From NCBI RefSeq assembly GCF_001514495.1, contig NZ_BCNM01000002.1, positions 62,001 through 126,000 on the forward strand: DNA of 64,000 bases, in the 5' to 3' direction. The notes beneath the pieces are model-generated. The model was not told the origin of the DNA. It worked only from the letters and a program-made list of their open reading frames with translations, and made no database searches. The translations under genes were made by a program, and so were the position numbers. Of the stretch, positions 63,842 through 64,000 are shown piece by piece (position 1 is the first letter of the stretch; each line of letters starts with the position of its first letter). This DNA comes from Paenibacillus pabuli NBRC 13638. GTDB lineage: Bacteria; Bacillota; Bacilli; Paenibacillales; Paenibacillaceae.

Positions 63842-64000
63842 TTAACGAACAGAACCACCAAAAACAAGCGTATTACTTAACAAACGGCCCGGGGAAGTAA
63901 GCATCTTGCCTCCAGCGTACATGCCTGAAGATGCACCACCATCCAGATTCATCGCCTGTTTGGCTCCGAGCTTCTGCATGACTGCTGCCCATTCCTTGAC
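63842..64000 (-). CDS. Phosphodiester glycosidase family protein, C-terminal fragment
   Basis: The last 52 codons of a gene entering from the right edge. The product ends MNLDGGASSGMYAGGKM and then NTLVFGGSVR before TAA. The NLDGG-x-SS signature is that of the NAGPA domain, as in the protein encoded at 15695-16759 (NLDGGGSSS). It lies 25 bases upstream of the MOSC gene's start. The rest of the gene is outside the window. Confidence 0.78.
   Translation of the reverse strand, partial: VKEWAAVMQKLGAKQAMNLDGGASSGMYAGGKMLTSPGRLLSNTLVFGGSVR

Overview
The window looks like chromosomal DNA from a spore-forming, low-GC Gram-positive bacterium of the Paenibacillus type. The grounds are a gamma-type SASP gene with a near-consensus sigma-G promoter, YtxC, PrkA, LiaFSR, a thrS T-box, a SAM-I riboswitch on metA, paired YesM/YesN regulators, and Gram-positive ribosome binding sites (AGGAGG type, many GTG/TTG starts). 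Most genes lie on the minus strand. I saw no rRNA, tRNA, CRISPR array, insertion sequence or phage gene.

Layout. 1-7.4 kb: a secreted modular GH10 xylanase (cut by the left edge) with a promoter/cre arrangement, a YesN/YesM two-component pair and a LacI regulator. 7.5-17 kb: a globin-coupled sensor, the PrkA kinase, a DUF2161 protein with a nuclease-like motif, an FMN azoreductase, a stand-alone class I aminotransferase, an orphan NarL-type regulator with an altered acidic pocket, a coiled-coil/phosphodiester-glycosidase pair and a 34-residue membrane protein. 17-28.5 kb: a sugar operon (esterase, two ABC permeases, lipoprotein binding protein, GH3 beta-glucosidase, GH94 phosphorylase, LacI regulator). 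By family resemblance it is a beta-1,2-glucooligosaccharide uptake and phosphorolysis system, with palindromic operators at its head.

28.7-36.7 kb: a serine hydrolase/GNAT pair, an AbrB-like protein with a CxxC tail, trmL, serC, glnA, a DAHP synthase gene and ispH. serC is preceded by its own promoter and a strongly structured leader resembling a riboswitch of no class I recognise. glnA has a promoter and a perfect GlnR/TnrA box. 36.8-43.7 kb: a cell-envelope stress block (OmpR-type two-component pair, membrane HtrA protease, LiaF-LiaS-LiaR). 43.9-48.5 kb: gamma-SASP, a 3D-domain protein, thrS with its T-box, and ytxC. 48.6-52.1 kb: a small membrane protein, a KhtT/KhtU-like cation/proton antiporter pair and a YitT protein.

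52.2-64 kb: a sugar-type dehydrogenase/aldo-keto reductase pair, a menaquinone-pathway radical SAM enzyme (MqnC-like), a metA-metI-metC operon under a SAM-I riboswitch, corA with a long structured leader, an HRDC protein, a ROK fructokinase, a MOSC protein and the C-terminus of a second phosphodiester glycosidase at the right edge.

Starts were chosen from visible ribosome binding sites and family alignments recalled from memory, so several are shorter than the longest open frame. Functions are by family recognition without database searches.
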